Positions 16,063 through 16,642 of a DNA stretch of 16,642 nucleotides are shown piece by piece. Origin of the DNA: Temnopleurus reevesii (taxonomy: Eukaryota > Echinodermata > Echinoidea > Temnopleuroida > Temnopleuridae); NCBI GenBank assembly GCA_036244855.1, contig BQKZ01010280.1:1-16642 (forward strand). Direction: 5' to 3'. The notes beneath the pieces were generated by a model, which searched no databases, was not told the origin of the DNA, and worked only from the letters and a program-made list of their open reading frames with translations. A program made the translations under genes and the position numbers. Each line of letters opens with the position of its first letter. Positions within the stretch are counted from its first letter, which is position 1.

Positions 16063-16642
16063 GAGCCCCACTACCCCCCCCCCCCTTCTCCAGTGTTCAA
16101 CTCATGTGAACTAAAATTATGTGAGTAATCCAGACTAATTTCTGCCTGAGCACAGAAATCCACTACATAGATTTTGATTTTAGATCTGCAGGCTTACTGG
16201 AGCAGGCTACTGATAACGAATTAATTTTGTCCTTGTGAAAGGGAACAAAAAACGTCTAAACCTGATTGGCTTGCAGATACGGCTGGTACATAGCTGATAA
16301 AAGCAAAGCCTAAATGTGCTCTAAAAAGATACTCTCATTTTGGTAACTATATTCTACCCGATCATTAGCTCCTTGACCCCCAACAACAGATGGGTTTTTG
16401 GTGCCGATCTATTTCCTTTTCAAGTGATTTTTATCTTACTTGTGATTTGCTTCCTCAAAATCCAAGAGAAAAACACATAGCTACAGATACCCTGGACACA
16501 CTGTATAATTGTGTAATCTTGCACTAACAACTAGCAAAACAACCTTGATGCCCCCTCAAAAATTAGCCCCTGATCACCCCAATTCAACACAATTCTTAGA
16601 ACTTTGAATCCTCTGCGATTTGATTAAGCATCCCTGAACATA
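16063..16642. other. Non-coding end of window
   Basis: Apart from a C-run near 16074-16084 I see no exon, RNA gene or repeat. The missing N-terminal exons of the ZIP gene are expected further on. Confidence 0.4.

Overview
The window is eukaryotic and most likely from a marine invertebrate deuterostome, with an echinoderm such as a sea urchin as the best guess. It is AT-rich. Its only supported gene is split by GT-AG introns. A tRNA-derived SINE, several short inverted-repeat DNA elements (MITEs), microsatellites and tandem repeats fill the introns and flanks. The phylum is inferred from this overall style, not proven by a marker gene.

The gene lies on the minus strand from about 12586 down to 3040. 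Seven exon positions join in frame into the membrane half of a ZIP (SLC39) metal transporter. The order is E1 12417-12586, E2 11246-11371, E3 10033-10209, E4 9119-9178, E5 7230-7611, E6 4717-4904, and a last exon E7 present in three tandem versions (3454-3615, 3241-3402, 3040-3189). All eight membrane helices can be placed. The TM4 metal motif [11 protein letters not shown] and the TM5 motif EEFPHELGD are intact. Glutamate where most LIV-1 type ZIPs have histidine points to the ZIP8/ZIP14 subgroup (Zn, Mn, Fe, Cd import). The start codon, signal peptide and N-terminal ectodomain are not visible and should lie beyond 16642.

The most unusual feature is repeated duplication of this gene's own exons. 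E7 is triplicated on an exact 213-bp period, with splice acceptors kept in all copies and an in-frame TGA at codon 2 of the middle one. The 3' part of E3 recurs in three decaying intronic copies. Fragments of E1 and E6 lie in the introns downstream of the real exons. The triplicated last exon is the best candidate for an undescribed regulatory arrangement. The other copies look like relics.

Layout by region. 1-3010: dispersed and directly repeated non-coding DNA, with a GTGTTG-rich palindrome and one N. 3040-3615: last-exon array. 3780-4411: probable LINE tail and a TA-flanked MITE with internal 58-bp repeats. 5175-6500: E6 relic, a TTAA-flanked inverted-repeat element and a tRNA-Glu-like SINE. 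7181-7611: E5 and a strong hairpin next to its donor. 8266-9067: tandem repeats. 9500-10209: E3 with its partial copies. 10256-11213: CAT microsatellite split by a MITE, a G-rich tract holding a Nextera mate-pair junction adapter (a library artefact), and a SINE fragment. 11406-11998: long-TIR MITE and E1 relic. 12600-16642: no exon seen, only repeats.
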